From NCBI GenBank assembly GCA_002722055.1, contig PBKD01000001.1, positions 1-57,520 of the forward strand: 57,520 bases of DNA. Reading direction: 5' to 3'. A program made the translations under genes and the position numbers. This document shows, piece after piece, positions 42,614 through 52,575 of this stretch. This stretch comes from Rhodospirillaceae bacterium. GTDB taxonomy: Bacteria > Pseudomonadota > Alphaproteobacteria > SHVP01. The notes under the pieces are model-generated. The model made no database searches. It was given only the letters and a program-made list of their open reading frames with translations, and was not told where the DNA came from. Every line of letters starts with the position of its first letter. Position 1 is the first letter of the stretch.

Positions 42614-43943
42614 ATTTTTCCCTCAAGAAATTATTAGAAAAAAAAGAGACGGTAAAGTTCTAAATAATGAAGAGATTAAATTTATCATTGATGGAATAAT
42701 ATCTAAAAATATTCAAGAAAGCCAAATAGCAGCTTTTGCTATGTCAATTTTTTTCCAAGGAATGAATAATGATGAAACTGTAAGTTTAACTAAATGTATG
42801 TTGAATTCTGGAACACAACTTAATTGGAAAAAATATAATTTAAATGGACCTATAGTTGACAAACATTCAACAGGCGGAGTTGGAGATAAAGTCAGTATTA
42901 TACTTGCCCCTCTTTTAGCAGCATGTGATTGTTATGTTCCTATGATATCAGGAAGAGGTTTAGGTCATACAGGAGGTACTCTAGATAAACTAGATTCAAT
43001 AAATGGTTACAACACACAACCTGATCTAGAAAAATTTACTGATATTGTTAATAAGATTGGTTGCGCAATTGTTGGGCAGACAGAAGATTTAGCACCAGCA
43101 GATGGAATACTTTACTCCATTAGAGATATAACAGCGACTGTTGAGTCAATTCCTTTGATTACTGCTTCAATACTCTCAAAAAAACTTGCAGCAGGTTTAG
43201 ATAATTTAGTAATGGATATAAAAACTGGAAATGGTGCTTTTGCTTCAGATCTAAACATGGCAGTTAAACTTGCAAAAACTATTTCTTCTGTATCCAATGA
43301 TGCTGGTGTTAAGTGTACATCATTAATTACTGATATGAACCAAGTATTAGGAAAATCTGCAGGTAACGAAGTAGAAATTTTAGAAGTTATCGAACACCTT
43401 ACAAATAATAAAATAAATAATAGGTTATTTGATATCACAATGGCTCTATCTTCAGAACTATTAGTAAACTCTAATATTTCAGACAATTTAGAATCCGCTA
43501 ATAAAAAATTAATAAGAGCTTTAGAATCTGGTAAAGCAGCAGAAAAATTTTCACAAATGGTATATGAATTAGGCGGACCAATTGATATAATTGATAATCC
43601 AAATAAGTACTTAAAAAATTCGAGTAAAGAAACTACTATTTACCCAGAAAAAAATGGTTATATTTGTGAGATTGATACAAGAAATTTAGGTTTAATCATT
43701 ATGGAACTTGGTGGAGGTAGAAAAAAATCTACAGATCATATTGACTTTTCAGTAGGGTTAACAAATATAGCTTCCATTGGTGAGTATGTAGACACCACTA
43801 ATCCAATCTGCACTATATTAAATAATAATAATGATGATGATTATTTAAATCCAATAAAAGCAAAAATTCATAATTCTTTTAAAATTATTGATAAGAAAAA
43901 TGAAACTAAGTTTAATGATAAATTATTTTATGAAAAGTTCTAA
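42603..43943 (+). CDS. deoA: Thymidine/pyrimidine-nucleoside phosphorylase
   Basis: 446 residues, overlapping the ALDH gene by 11 bases. Conserved features: IIRKKRDGKVLNNEEIKFII, DKHSTGGVGDKVSIILAPLL (phosphate site), MISGRGLGHTGGTLDKLDSI and LDNLVMDIKTGNGAFASDL. It splits thymidine and deoxyuridine to the base and deoxyribose-1-phosphate. It completes the pathway from cytidine and thymidine in this operon. Confidence 0.94.
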   Translation: MENKFFPQEIIRKKRDGKVLNNEEIKFIIDGIISKNIQESQIAAFAMSIFFQGMNNDETVSLTKCMLNSGTQLNWKKYNLNGPIVDKHSTGGVGDKVSIILAPLLAACDCYVPMISGRGLGHTGGTLDKLDSINGYNTQPDLEKFTDIVNKIGCAIVGQTEDLAPADGILYSIRDITATVESIPLITASILSKKLAAGLDNLVMDIKTGNGAFASDLNMAVKLAKTISSVSNDAGVKCTSLITDMNQVLGKSAGNEVEILEVIEHLTNNKINNRLFDITMALSSELLVNSNISDNLESANKKLIRALESGKAAEKFSQMVYELGGPIDIIDNPNKYLKNSSKETTIYPEKNGYICEIDTRNLGLIIMELGGGRKKSTDHIDFSVGLTNIASIGEYVDTTNPICTILNNNNDDDYLNPIKAKIHNSFKIIDKKNETKFNDKLFYEKF

Positions 43944-43951
43944 ATATAGCT

Positions 43952-45049
43952 ATGCTAAATGTCGATAAAAATAGTATTGAAAAAGCTGAGGTTATTTTAA
44001 ATACTTCACTTTTAAATGAAGAAATCTTTTTTTTGGAAAATGAAATTGGGTTTAAGCTTAAAGAAATTTACCCCGCAGATTCACCAAAATTTGCTTCATT
44101 AGAAGGATTTGGACTAAATATATTTTTAAAACTAGAAAAAGAAAATAGTAAATATAATTTAACACATATAAGAGTACGGTTGGATAAAAGTTCTAAAAAA
44201 ATTAAATCAAAATTACTCACATCACCTGGAGGCAATAAAGTAGAATTCATTATTGAGCAAAGTTATAAAATAATTAAAAAGTTTCCTAATTCAATAGAAA
44301 TTAATCAAAATACACATACTTGGAATAATGGAAGAGCAGGAATGCTATATAGAGATTTATTACCATCTAGGTATGGAGGTTATATTATTGCGTCTCATAT
44401 TAAATTAGATTCTATAGGCAAAGTTCATGATAGAGTGCACTATCATAACATTGATTTTCAGGTTTTATATTGTTTAAAAGGTAAAGTAAAACTTGCTTAT
44501 GAAAATCAAAAAAACTATATCATGTTTAATAAAGGTGATTGTATACTTCAACCACCACAGATCAAGCATCAAGTTATAGAGACCTATGAACCGCTTGAAG
44601 TAATAGAAATTACTTCTCCAGCAGAACATATTACAAAAATTAACTATGACCTTAAAATTCCAAACAAAGATAAAACATCATTTGATGAAAAAACAAAATC
44701 ATTTTTTTTACATTATAAACATGAATTACAAGGAATAGATTCTATTATCCCAGGTTTTAATGAAAAAAAAATGGGTATTTATGATGCAAGCGCCGAATTT
44801 GCCGACTTAACAATACTAGAGTCTGATAATTTTAATAGCTTTGAATTTTTACATAGAAACAAAATTTTATTTATTTATGTTTTAGATGGCTCAATTAAAC
44901 TAATTGATGACATTACAGAACACTCTTTAAATACAAATGATTGCTTTACACTCCCACCAAATAAAAAATTTTCCTTATTTTATTTAAATAAAATTAAGTT
45001 ACTTTTATTGAACATATCAGGTAAATTAGATATAAAAGTATTCAAGTAA
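43952..45049 (+). CDS. Bicupin-like protein, unknown function
   Basis: 365 residues at the end of the nucleoside operon, eight bases after deoA. A clear cupin lies at about 160-230: RVHYHNIDFQVLYCLKGKVK (His-x-His and a later Glu/Gln position), then MFNKGDCILQPPQIKHQVIE (distal His). A second, weaker barrel is at about 290-365 (ILFIYVLDGSIKLIDD, CFTLPPNKKFSLF) without metal His. The operon position suggests a role in sugar or base catabolism, but this is inference. Confidence 0.7.
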   Translation: MLNVDKNSIEKAEVILNTSLLNEEIFFLENEIGFKLKEIYPADSPKFASLEGFGLNIFLKLEKENSKYNLTHIRVRLDKSSKKIKSKLLTSPGGNKVEFIIEQSYKIIKKFPNSIEINQNTHTWNNGRAGMLYRDLLPSRYGGYIIASHIKLDSIGKVHDRVHYHNIDFQVLYCLKGKVKLAYENQKNYIMFNKGDCILQPPQIKHQVIETYEPLEVIEITSPAEHITKINYDLKIPNKDKTSFDEKTKSFFLHYKHELQGIDSIIPGFNEKKMGIYDASAEFADLTILESDNFNSFEFLHRNKILFIYVLDGSIKLIDDITEHSLNTNDCFTLPPNKKFSLFYLNKIKLLLLNISGKLDIKVFK

Positions 45050-45232
45050 TTATAGATATATACAACCTTCAATAAACTTATTAACAGGATTAATTTCATT
45101 TGCATTGAAATCATCTGAAATTTTAAAATAATCCACAGGATTAAAAAATTTTATAGAAATGAAAATAAATATTAATATTATTGAAACGATAAAGATTTTA
45201 TTTAAATTTTTCAAGTTTATCAAAATAGTCAT
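45050..45232 (-). CDS. Small single-span membrane protein, unknown
   Basis: 60 residues from the ATG at 45232, six bases after AGGA. One strong N-terminal membrane helix (IFIVSIILIFIFISI) is followed by a short soluble tail (NPVDYFKISDDFNANEINPV). It converges on the bicupin gene and ends one base after it. A real gene is plausible; no family recognised. Confidence 0.4.
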   Translation of the reverse strand: MTILINLKNLNKIFIVSIILIFIFISIKFFNPVDYFKISDDFNANEINPVNKFIEGCIYL

Positions 45233-45364
45233 TTTTAATCCTACCAAATATAATCATTATTTTTAAAAAAAATTCATAGATTGTGATTTAGTTAAAAATT
45301 GAAATTTTTTTAAATTAATAAATTCAGTTGAATTAACAAAACCACTCTCGTGAAAAACTTCAGA

Positions 45365-45718
45365 TCAATATATAGTAATTAACTGTACTATAGCTATAAT
45401 TATAAAAACACCCGCAAAAATGAATCTAAGGATATGAAAAGGTATACTCTGAAGCTCTTTTCCATAATTTGTTTCTGACATTTTGTCATCCATATCACTT
45501 GCAATTAATTTCATATTTGTCATCATACGAATAATTCCAAAAGCTCCAATAAAAGCCGAGCCAACAATTGTAATAGCTATAAGATTCTCTTTTCCCGAAA
45601 TATCAGCAAAAACTATAGTTATCATAGTAGCCAATTGACTTACCGTTGTCATAAAAAGAATTATTATAAAGTAATAAAAAGTATTTGTTTGTATTGATGC
45701 CCTTATATGTGGATCCAT
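45365..45718 (-). CDS. Three-span membrane protein, unknown
   Basis: 117 residues from MDPHIRASIQ at 45718; a TTG four codons upstream is less likely. Three spans are predicted (about 15-38, 46-65, 92-115), with a short cytosolic loop DMDDKMSETNYGKELQ. I do not recognise the family. It is a single gene between two divergent units. Confidence 0.6.
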   Translation of the reverse strand: MDPHIRASIQTNTFYYFIIILFMTTVSQLATMITIVFADISGKENLIAITIVGSAFIGAFGIIRMMTNMKLIASDMDDKMSETNYGKELQSIPFHILRFIFAGVFIIIAIVQLITIY

Positions 45719-45850
45719 TTTACACCTCAAAAAAAAATCAATTAATTAATCAACGAATATATTAGTTTAATATACAATTGTAAATAATTGTAGATTATAA
45801 ATTTAATTATTTACTTGTTATATTTTTTTAAGATTTTATTATAATTTCAA

Positions 45851-46999
45851 ATGATAAAACCACTTAAAGGATACAAAATTGTTGAATTTGCTGGCATAGG
45901 ACCGGGACCATATGCAGGCATGTTATTAGCTGATTTGGGCGCTGAAATAATCGAAATAAACAGAACAATTCCCTCTGAAAATGGCATTCCCCTACCCCAT
46001 AGATATGATTTGCTGAGACGGGGAAAAAAATCAATATCTCTAAATATTAAAGATAAAGACGGCAAAAAACTAGCAAACCAACTTATCGACACTGCAGATG
46101 CATTAATTGATCCTTTTAGACCAGGAGTGTTAGAAAAACTCAATCTTGGTCCTGATGACTGTTTTAAAACAAATAAAAAATTAGTATATGGAAGAATGAC
46201 AGGATTTGGTCAGAATGGTCCAATGGCTAATTATGCAGGTCATGATTTAAACTATATATCTTTGTCAGGAGCACTAGCAGGTATTGGTGAAAAAGATAGC
46301 AATCCTCTACCACCCCTAAATCTTATTGGAGATTTTGGTGGAGGGGGAAATTTTCTTGTTATTGGAATATTATCAGCGCTTCTTTCAAGAGAAAAGACAA
46401 ATAAAAGTACAATTATAGATGCTTCTATGGTAGAAGGTTCGGCTCACCTTATGACTTTATTCTTTGGATTAAATGCTGCAGGCATGCTTGATAAAGAAAG
46501 AGGTAATAATATTCTCGATGGCGGAGCCCCTTATTATAAAACTTATAAAACTAAAGATGAAAAATGGATTGCTGTCGCAGCAATTGAGGAAAAGTTCTAT
46601 TTAAACTTTCTAAAAGTATTAAATTTAGATATTAAAAATATACCTGATCGTAAAGATAAAAATAATTGGCATAAAATAGAAAAAATATTTAGTGAAAAAA
46701 TCTATGAGAACTCCTTATCTGATATTTTAAAAAAATCAGAGGGTATAGATTCTTGTATAACTCCTGTTTTGGATTTAAATGAAACTATTAAAAATCATCA
46801 TAATATTGAAAGAAAAACATTTATTAATATTGATGGTATAGATCAACCAGGTCCTGCACCAAGATTTGATAATAAACAATTATCAAACCCTTCTCCCCCA
46901 GTAAAACCTGGGGAAAATACTAAAGATATATTGAAAAATTTAGGTTATACTGAAAATGATATAGTTATTTTTAAAAATAAAGGGTCGATAAATTATTAA
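45851..46999 (+). CDS. CaiB/BaiF family III CoA-transferase (AMACR-like)
   Basis: 382 residues. Motifs: GYKIVEFAGIGPGPYAGMLL, LADLGAEIIEI, RRGKKSISLNIK, the family's catalytic Asp in IIDASMVEGSAHLMT, and GRMTGFGQNGP. It has the length and second-half layout of alpha-methylacyl-CoA racemase, but family III also includes true CoA-transferases. Acts on an acyl-CoA in the cytosol. The pseudogene starts just after it. Confidence 0.9.
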   Translation: MIKPLKGYKIVEFAGIGPGPYAGMLLADLGAEIIEINRTIPSENGIPLPHRYDLLRRGKKSISLNIKDKDGKKLANQLIDTADALIDPFRPGVLEKLNLGPDDCFKTNKKLVYGRMTGFGQNGPMANYAGHDLNYISLSGALAGIGEKDSNPLPPLNLIGDFGGGGNFLVIGILSALLSREKTNKSTIIDASMVEGSAHLMTLFFGLNAAGMLDKERGNNILDGGAPYYKTYKTKDEKWIAVAAIEEKFYLNFLKVLNLDIKNIPDRKDKNNWHKIEKIFSEKIYENSLSDILKKSEGIDSCITPVLDLNETIKNHHNIERKTFINIDGIDQPGPAPRFDNKQLSNPSPPVKPGENTKDILKNLGYTENDIVIFKNKGSINY

Positions 47000-48564
47000 A
47001 AATACACAAACATGGGCAGTACCTTTTGCACCGAAAAGTTTAGATAATAACTTTGATTCTAGCCTTGGTAGTCTTGATGCAGTCAGTTCTTGTTATGATA
47101 GCCTTGTAGAATATGAAAGTATACCAGATCAAACTTTTAATTATATATCAAGAGAAAATTTAAATTATTATAAATCAGAACCTGGTGGTTTTAAACTAAA
47201 AGGTAAACTAGCAGAAAAGTGGGACCTTAACGAGAATATGAAAACTATTACATTTAAACTCAGAGAAGGTGTCAAAAGCCACTGGGGTAATGAATTAACA
47301 GCTAAAGATGTTAAATGGAAGCTGGTTGAGGAAGCTTGAACTAGGAGGTATAGGAGGTTTTTTTGCATCAATAATGGGTTTAAAAAAAGCCGGACAAATA
47401 AAAATAGAAAATAAATATACAGTACAAATAAAAATAGAAAATAAATATACAGTTACATTTAACCTTGATGAACCCTCATCATTAATTTTAAAAATACATA
47501 AAAACCCAAGAAATTATATTTACGACTCAAAAAAAATAATAGATTCAACTACTGATGATGATCCATGGGGGAAAAAATGGATTTCAGAAAATATTGCAGG
47601 TTTTGGACCTTATAAAATGGTTTCTCTAAATAAAGGAGAGAAATTTATAGCTGTAAAACATAACGACTATTGGGGAAACAAACCGTCTATAAATAAATTA
47701 ATAATGTTACAGGAAACATCATCAAGTAAAAGAACACAATTATTATTAAACAAAGAAGTTGAGATAGCTCAATTTCTTAATTTTGAAGACATAAAAAATA
47801 TAACCAATACACCGGAAATAAATATTGATAAGGTTGAATCGTCAAATATGTTTTGGATTAACCTTAATACTAACAAAGCTCCTTTTGATAAATTAAATAT
47901 AAGAAAAGCGATGAACTTAGCTTTTCCAATCAGTCAAGCTATAAATAATATTTTTCATGGTTATGGTAAGGTTTTAAAAGGAATAATACCAGATTTCTAT
48001 CCAGGCTATATACCTAATCAAAATTTTTTAGATTATAATATTAAAGAAGCAGAAAAATTACTAAAACATGAAGGTTATACTGAAGGTTTTGAAACTTATT
48101 GTATCTATGATAAAAATCAATTTTTTATGCACCCTCTCCTACTAATTTATAAAAAATCATTAAAAAAAATTGGTATTAAATTATCTCTCAAAGGCTTAGA
48201 TTCAGATGAATATTTTTCTCAGCTACAGTCTCTTGAGCATCCGATGAAAATGACTAGATATGCACCATGGTGTGCTGATGCTGGTTATGCAATGTTTGTA
48301 TGTTTTTTCTCATCATCTTTAGGAAACTATTCACATTATAATAATTCTAAAGTAGATAATTTTATTGAAAATGCTCTAGCTGATACAAATTATGAAACAA
48401 GATTAAATACTCTTCATAAAGTCCAAAAAATTATAATGGCTGATTATCCTTGGGTAAATATATGTAATCCTTACTTTGTAATTGCTCGCTCTTCTAACCT
48501 AAAAGGATGGACTTATAAAACCTATAATCATACTAAAGCTCAAGACTTTTATTTGTCCGTATAA
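46992..48564 (+). pseudogene. Decayed family 5 (peptide/nickel type) solute-binding protein
   Basis: Two fragments in different frames. The first, 46992-47339, starts without a start codon or signal peptide (NTQTWAVPFAPKSLDNNFDS, then EKWDLNENMKTITFKLREG) and reaches a stop after DVKW. The second continues from about 47319 in the +1 frame (SWLRKLELGGIGGFFASI) to 48564 with normal SBP_bac_5 sequence (KWISENIAGFGPYKMVSLNK, FDKLNIRKAMNLAFPIS). One extra base near 47318-47322 (GGAAGC for GGAGC) explains the break. N-terminal loss, frameshift and an internal 30-bp tandem duplication mark it as dead. No transporter partner genes adjoin it. Confidence 0.88.
47394..47453 (+). repeat. Perfect 30-bp tandem duplication in the pseudogene
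   Basis: Units 47394-47423 and 47424-47453 are identical and each encodes QIKIENKYTV. Identity at every base suggests a recent event, after or during decay of the gene. Being 30 bases, it keeps the frame. Confidence 0.9.
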
Positions 48565-48673
48565 TTAGGATAAACCTCTATAATCTGCTAAAAAAATATT
48601 TTTATAATTTCATTCTTTTTTAATTTTGATGAAGATGTTATAAAGTAGAATAGCATTTATAAAGGTTTAAATT

Positions 48674-49831
48674 ATGAAATTTCAATTTTTTCATTTAATG
48701 CCTTGGGATACTTTCCCAGCAGAATCACCAGAATGGCCAGTAGGTAATAAAGACTTTGACCCGGTAATAGGAACCGGTTTGTATGAAACATATATAAATA
48801 CAATGGCTTTTGCTGAAGAATGTGAATTTGATGCTGTTGGTTGTAATGAACATCACTACTCACCTTTTGGTTTAATGACAAATGCTAATTTAATTGGTGC
48901 TGCTTTAACTCAAAGAACAAAAAATATTAAACTTGCAATGACAGGTAGTCTTGTCCCGATTTTAAACCCAATTAGAGTTGCTGAAGAATATGCAATGATA
49001 GATGTTATGAGCGGTGGGAGACTTATGGCAGGAATATTAAGAGGTATTCCTCATGAATATGTTGCATATAATGTTTCTCCTGACGAATCACGACAAAGGC
49101 TAGAGGAAGCAACTAGCTTAATTTTAAAATCATGGACTGAACCAGAACCCTTTGGTTGGGAAGGAAAATTTTATAAGTTTAGAGCAATTTCAATATGGCC
49201 CAAACCCTATCAAAAGCCATATCCAACAATAATTATGTCTGCCAGTAACAAAGAATCAGCAAAATCAGCAGCTAGAAACTATGCAACTATGGGTTTAGCC
49301 CTGATACCTGACTTAAAATCCGCTAAAGAACTAATTGATATTTATATGGAAACCGCAATTCAAAGTGGGTGGCAACCTACCTCTGAAAATATATTAGTTG
49401 GATTAAATACTTGTATTTCAGAAAATTCTGAAGAAGCTAAAGAAGAATTGGCTAAAGGAACTGCTTATTTTGGTAAAGTACTTATGGGAGGCCCTAGAAC
49501 AGCTCAAAAAATAGTTTTACAAAAGTCTAGATATTTTTCTTCCGAAGAGGAGAATAAAGTTTTTATGAATAGATTAAAAGCTGTTAAACAAAGGACTTTA
49601 GAAGAAAGTATTGATGCTGGAGTAATTTTATGCGGAAACCCAGATGATGTTATTTCTCAAATAAAAAATGTTCAAAATCAATTGGGCTGTGGCTGGATTA
49701 ATATGAATATGAAAATAGGCAACCTACCAAATGAAAGCGTTTATAGATCTATGAAACTTTTTAAAAAACATATTCGTCCTATTTTTCCTAAACAAAATAC
49801 TATAGAAACACATAGCGAATTTGCTGCTTAG
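48674..49831 (+). CDS. LLM-class flavin-dependent oxidoreductase
   Basis: 385 residues. Luciferase-like TIM-barrel features: FAEECEFDAVGCNEHHYSPF, AMTGSLVPILNPIRVAEEYA, DVMSGGRLMAGILRG and PYPTIIMSASNKESAKSAA. It uses reduced FMN (group C/two-component style) for monooxygenation or similar reactions; substrate unknown. It is followed 36 bases later by an epimerase gene, so they are probably co-expressed. Confidence 0.9.
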   Translation: MKFQFFHLMPWDTFPAESPEWPVGNKDFDPVIGTGLYETYINTMAFAEECEFDAVGCNEHHYSPFGLMTNANLIGAALTQRTKNIKLAMTGSLVPILNPIRVAEEYAMIDVMSGGRLMAGILRGIPHEYVAYNVSPDESRQRLEEATSLILKSWTEPEPFGWEGKFYKFRAISIWPKPYQKPYPTIIMSASNKESAKSAARNYATMGLALIPDLKSAKELIDIYMETAIQSGWQPTSENILVGLNTCISENSEEAKEELAKGTAYFGKVLMGGPRTAQKIVLQKSRYFSSEEENKVFMNRLKAVKQRTLEESIDAGVILCGNPDDVISQIKNVQNQLGCGWINMNMKIGNLPNESVYRSMKLFKKHIRPIFPKQNTIETHSEFAA

Positions 49832-49866
49832 TTTATAATTATTGATTTTTTTGAAGGATTTATATT

Positions 49867-50817
49867 ATGGCATATCTTGTTACTGGAGGTACAGGTTTTA
49901 TAGGTTCATGGGTAGTAAAATCTATTTTAGAGAAAAAAAAACATGTTGTTTGTTTCGAACTTGATCCAAATATTGAACGATTAAAGAATTTGCTCGGAAA
50001 TGATTTTAATAAAGTTAAAATTATTCAAGGTGATATTTTACATTTTCACAAAATACTAGATGTAATTAAAGAAAATAATATAACTCACATTGCGCATATT
50101 GCAGCAGCTGTTATGAGAGTATGTAATACTAACCCGCATTATGCAATGCAAGTAAATATTACAGGCTTTACAAATATTCTTGAGGCTTGCAAACAAACTG
50201 AAATAGAAAGGTTAGTCTGGGCTAGTTCTGCTAGTGTGTTTGGTGGTTCATATGGTAATGAAAAAATTCCTAATGATGCATCGTTTCAACCCAACACTAT
50301 TTATGCAGGTAGCAAATTACTATCTGAAAAACTTGCTGAACATTATTTTACCAATTATGGTCTTGATATAATCGGTTTAAGATATACTTTTGTAACAGGA
50401 CATGGGATGCCTAACAGTATTGGAGGAAAATTTATTGAGGAATTATGTGAAAAACCTGCAATAGGTGAAAAAGGAAGGGTTCCATGGGGAGAAGATAATC
50501 CTGATTGGTTATGGGCAGGTGATGCAGGAAGAGCAACAATGTTAGCTTTATCTGCAAACACTACTCAGACTAGAGCATTTAATGTAGCAGGAGACCCAGG
50601 AAGTGTATCATCAGCAATCAACTTTATTAAAGAAATTCTTCCTGGTTCAGATTTAGAACCTCTTCCTGGGAAAATGGGTTTTAATAATTTTGATGGATCT
50701 GTAGCTGAAAAAGAAATTGGATATAAACCAGAATGGACAATGAAAAAACAAATTGTTGCCCATATTAATAGAGCAAGACAAAAAGCTAATATGAAGCTAA
50801 TTGAAGATACTTATTAA
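49867..50817 (+). CDS. NAD(P)-dependent epimerase/dehydratase (extended SDR)
   Basis: 316 residues. The cofactor motif TGGTGFIGSWVV is at the N-terminus, followed by HIAAAVMRVCNTNP and the active-site Tyr-x3-Lys as YAGSKLLSEKLAEHY with Ser in WASSASVFGG. Acts on nucleotide-sugar-like or related carbonyl/hydroxyl substrates. Convergent with the cupin pair, only five bases apart. Confidence 0.9.
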   Translation: MAYLVTGGTGFIGSWVVKSILEKKKHVVCFELDPNIERLKNLLGNDFNKVKIIQGDILHFHKILDVIKENNITHIAHIAAAVMRVCNTNPHYAMQVNITGFTNILEACKQTEIERLVWASSASVFGGSYGNEKIPNDASFQPNTIYAGSKLLSEKLAEHYFTNYGLDIIGLRYTFVTGHGMPNSIGGKFIEELCEKPAIGEKGRVPWGEDNPDWLWAGDAGRATMLALSANTTQTRAFNVAGDPGSVSSAINFIKEILPGSDLEPLPGKMGFNNFDGSVAEKEIGYKPEWTMKKQIVAHINRARQKANMKLIEDTY

Positions 50818-50822
50818 TAATT

Positions 50823-51662
50823 TTAATATGTAATTTTTCTAGTTTTTTTTCTTGAATATTTTAGCAATTTATCGGGTACAAGAACATTATGTTTCGAATT
50901 AAAATCAAAAGGTTTATCTAAATCATAATAGTCAACTATCAATTTTCCTCCTTTTGATCTACTTAATATAGTACATCCAGTTTTTGTGCCGTATGGACCA
51001 TGAAGTATATCCCTAGGCCTCCAAAAATAACTTCCTTTTACCATTGTTCCACAATTACCTTCAATTTCTCCATTTAAGATAAAACACTCTTGTACAACGG
51101 GATGACTCTCAACTTTTTTTTCTTGATAAGATGGAATAACACCCATAATCCATGTTTGATCACCATTATTAGTATCTGTCCGTAATAACTTTTTTTTTGA
51201 ACCGGATGATGCTATTTCTGGACTATTAATACCTTTATAGTTTTTATCCCAACCCTCTTCGTAAAGAGAAATTTTTTTAATTAAATTTTTTTTAATGTAT
51301 TTTTTTTTAATATTTGTATAAGATATTTTGCCTGAAAAAAAAGTTAGTACCTCTGCTCCTATGCTTGAAAAAAATAACTCTCTTGTATAATTAGCTGGTA
51401 TGTAAGCATAACACCCTTCATTTAATTCTTGATTGTTTATATTTATACTGCCAGTAAGCACATAAATTTCCTCATCAACTGTTAAACTCGATCTATTATT
51501 TATTTTCCAACCTTTAGGATATTTTAATATTAAACTCATTTCATTCGTAAGAATATCAACACTTAGCGTTTTATATTTAATACCATTTAAATATTTATTT
51601 AAATTTTTTTTACTCCATGGCATCTTATCTGTATGGATAAACTCAATATGTGGTCTAGTCAT
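50823..51662 (-). CDS. Cupin-type protein, DUF4437-like (paralogue 1)
   Basis: 279 residues in two barrel-like halves. The first has VDEEIYVLTGSININNQEL and GCYAYIPANYTRELFFSS; the second has SHPVVQECFILNGEIEGNCG, TMVKGSYFWRPRDILHGPYG, including the His-rich metal-type HGP site. It overlaps the following paralogue by eight bases and both start MTR. Likely a sugar- or acid-binding bicupin; function unknown. Confidence 0.65.
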   Translation of the reverse strand: MTRPHIEFIHTDKMPWSKKNLNKYLNGIKYKTLSVDILTNEMSLILKYPKGWKINNRSSLTVDEEIYVLTGSININNQELNEGCYAYIPANYTRELFFSSIGAEVLTFFSGKISYTNIKKKYIKKNLIKKISLYEEGWDKNYKGINSPEIASSGSKKKLLRTDTNNGDQTWIMGVIPSYQEKKVESHPVVQECFILNGEIEGNCGTMVKGSYFWRPRDILHGPYGTKTGCTILSRSKGGKLIVDYYDLDKPFDFNSKHNVLVPDKLLKYSRKKTRKITY

Positions 51663-52518
51663 TATTTAGTCTCGAATATGGTCCAGTTTTAATATTTAAT
51701 AGTATTTTCTTTGGAATTATACAATCATATCGTTTATATTTTTCCATATAATTAAATTTATTTTCGTTTGTTATAGGGCGTAAATTAAAAGATTTATGTG
51801 ATTTACATAAAAAAACAGCTGATTCTTTACTATGCATCTTTTGTATAACACTTCCTTTAGGTATAGAAAGATAACTTCCAGGTTTCATCAAGCCCCTTGA
51901 AGTGTTTATATTTCCGCTAATTAAAAACAATTCAATATCACCTCCAACATTCTTTGATTCTGGCATAGACCATAGAGGAGGAAAACCAACGAGAAATGTG
52001 CTTTGACTAGTTTTCTTTTCTTTTCTCAAAAATTTTACCCTAGCACCTGCATTATATATATCTATTGATTTCAAATTATCTGATATAGGTTGCCAAATAT
52101 TTTCAAAAGCATTTATTCTAGGTATCCATAATTTATGTTCAAAGTTAGGATAAAAAGAATTATTTTTTTTCGACTTTACTAATTTTTTATTTAAAAAAAC
52201 AAAACCTATTGAACCATTTAAAGAAGATAAAAAATTTTTTTTATACCCTATAGGATTATAAGTATAAAAATCTTTATTTAAGATATTTCCTGAAAATTCT
52301 AAAGAACCATCTAAAATATATATTTCTTCATTATAATTAGATATTATAGTTTTTTTATGATACGTATTTTTTGGAAATCTAAATAACAAGGTTATTTCAC
52401 CTGATGATTTGTTTTTATTTAATAATTTAAATGAAGCACCAGGTAAGTTATTAATTAAAGAACTTGGCTCCCAATCAAACCAAGTAGAAGAAATAAAATT
52501 TATCAAAGTTCTTGTCAT
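51655..52518 (-). CDS. Cupin-type protein, DUF4437-like (paralogue 2)
   Basis: 287 residues with the same two-barrel layout as its neighbour (NYNEEIYILDGSLEFSGNIL in the first half, GGDIELFLISGNINTSRGLM and GSYLSIPKGSVIQKMH in the second). The distal site lacks the HGP of the other copy, so one of the two may be non-catalytic. The pair arose by tandem duplication, though identity is low. Confidence 0.65.
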   Translation of the reverse strand: MTRTLINFISSTWFDWEPSSLINNLPGASFKLLNKNKSSGEITLLFRFPKNTYHKKTIISNYNEEIYILDGSLEFSGNILNKDFYTYNPIGYKKNFLSSLNGSIGFVFLNKKLVKSKKNNSFYPNFEHKLWIPRINAFENIWQPISDNLKSIDIYNAGARVKFLRKEKKTSQSTFLVGFPPLWSMPESKNVGGDIELFLISGNINTSRGLMKPGSYLSIPKGSVIQKMHSKESAVFLCKSHKSFNLRPITNENKFNYMEKYKRYDCIIPKKILLNIKTGPYSRLNND

Positions 52519-52575
52519 TGGTTATTTTAATTATAAATTTAGTAAATAGACAACAAATACATATCTAATAGATAA

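Noticed and set aside
47308-48564. Intact binding-protein gene starting at 47308
   Set aside because: The first residues of that frame (MLNG) are out of register with the family; true homology enters by a frameshift from the upstream fragment, and no signal peptide is present.
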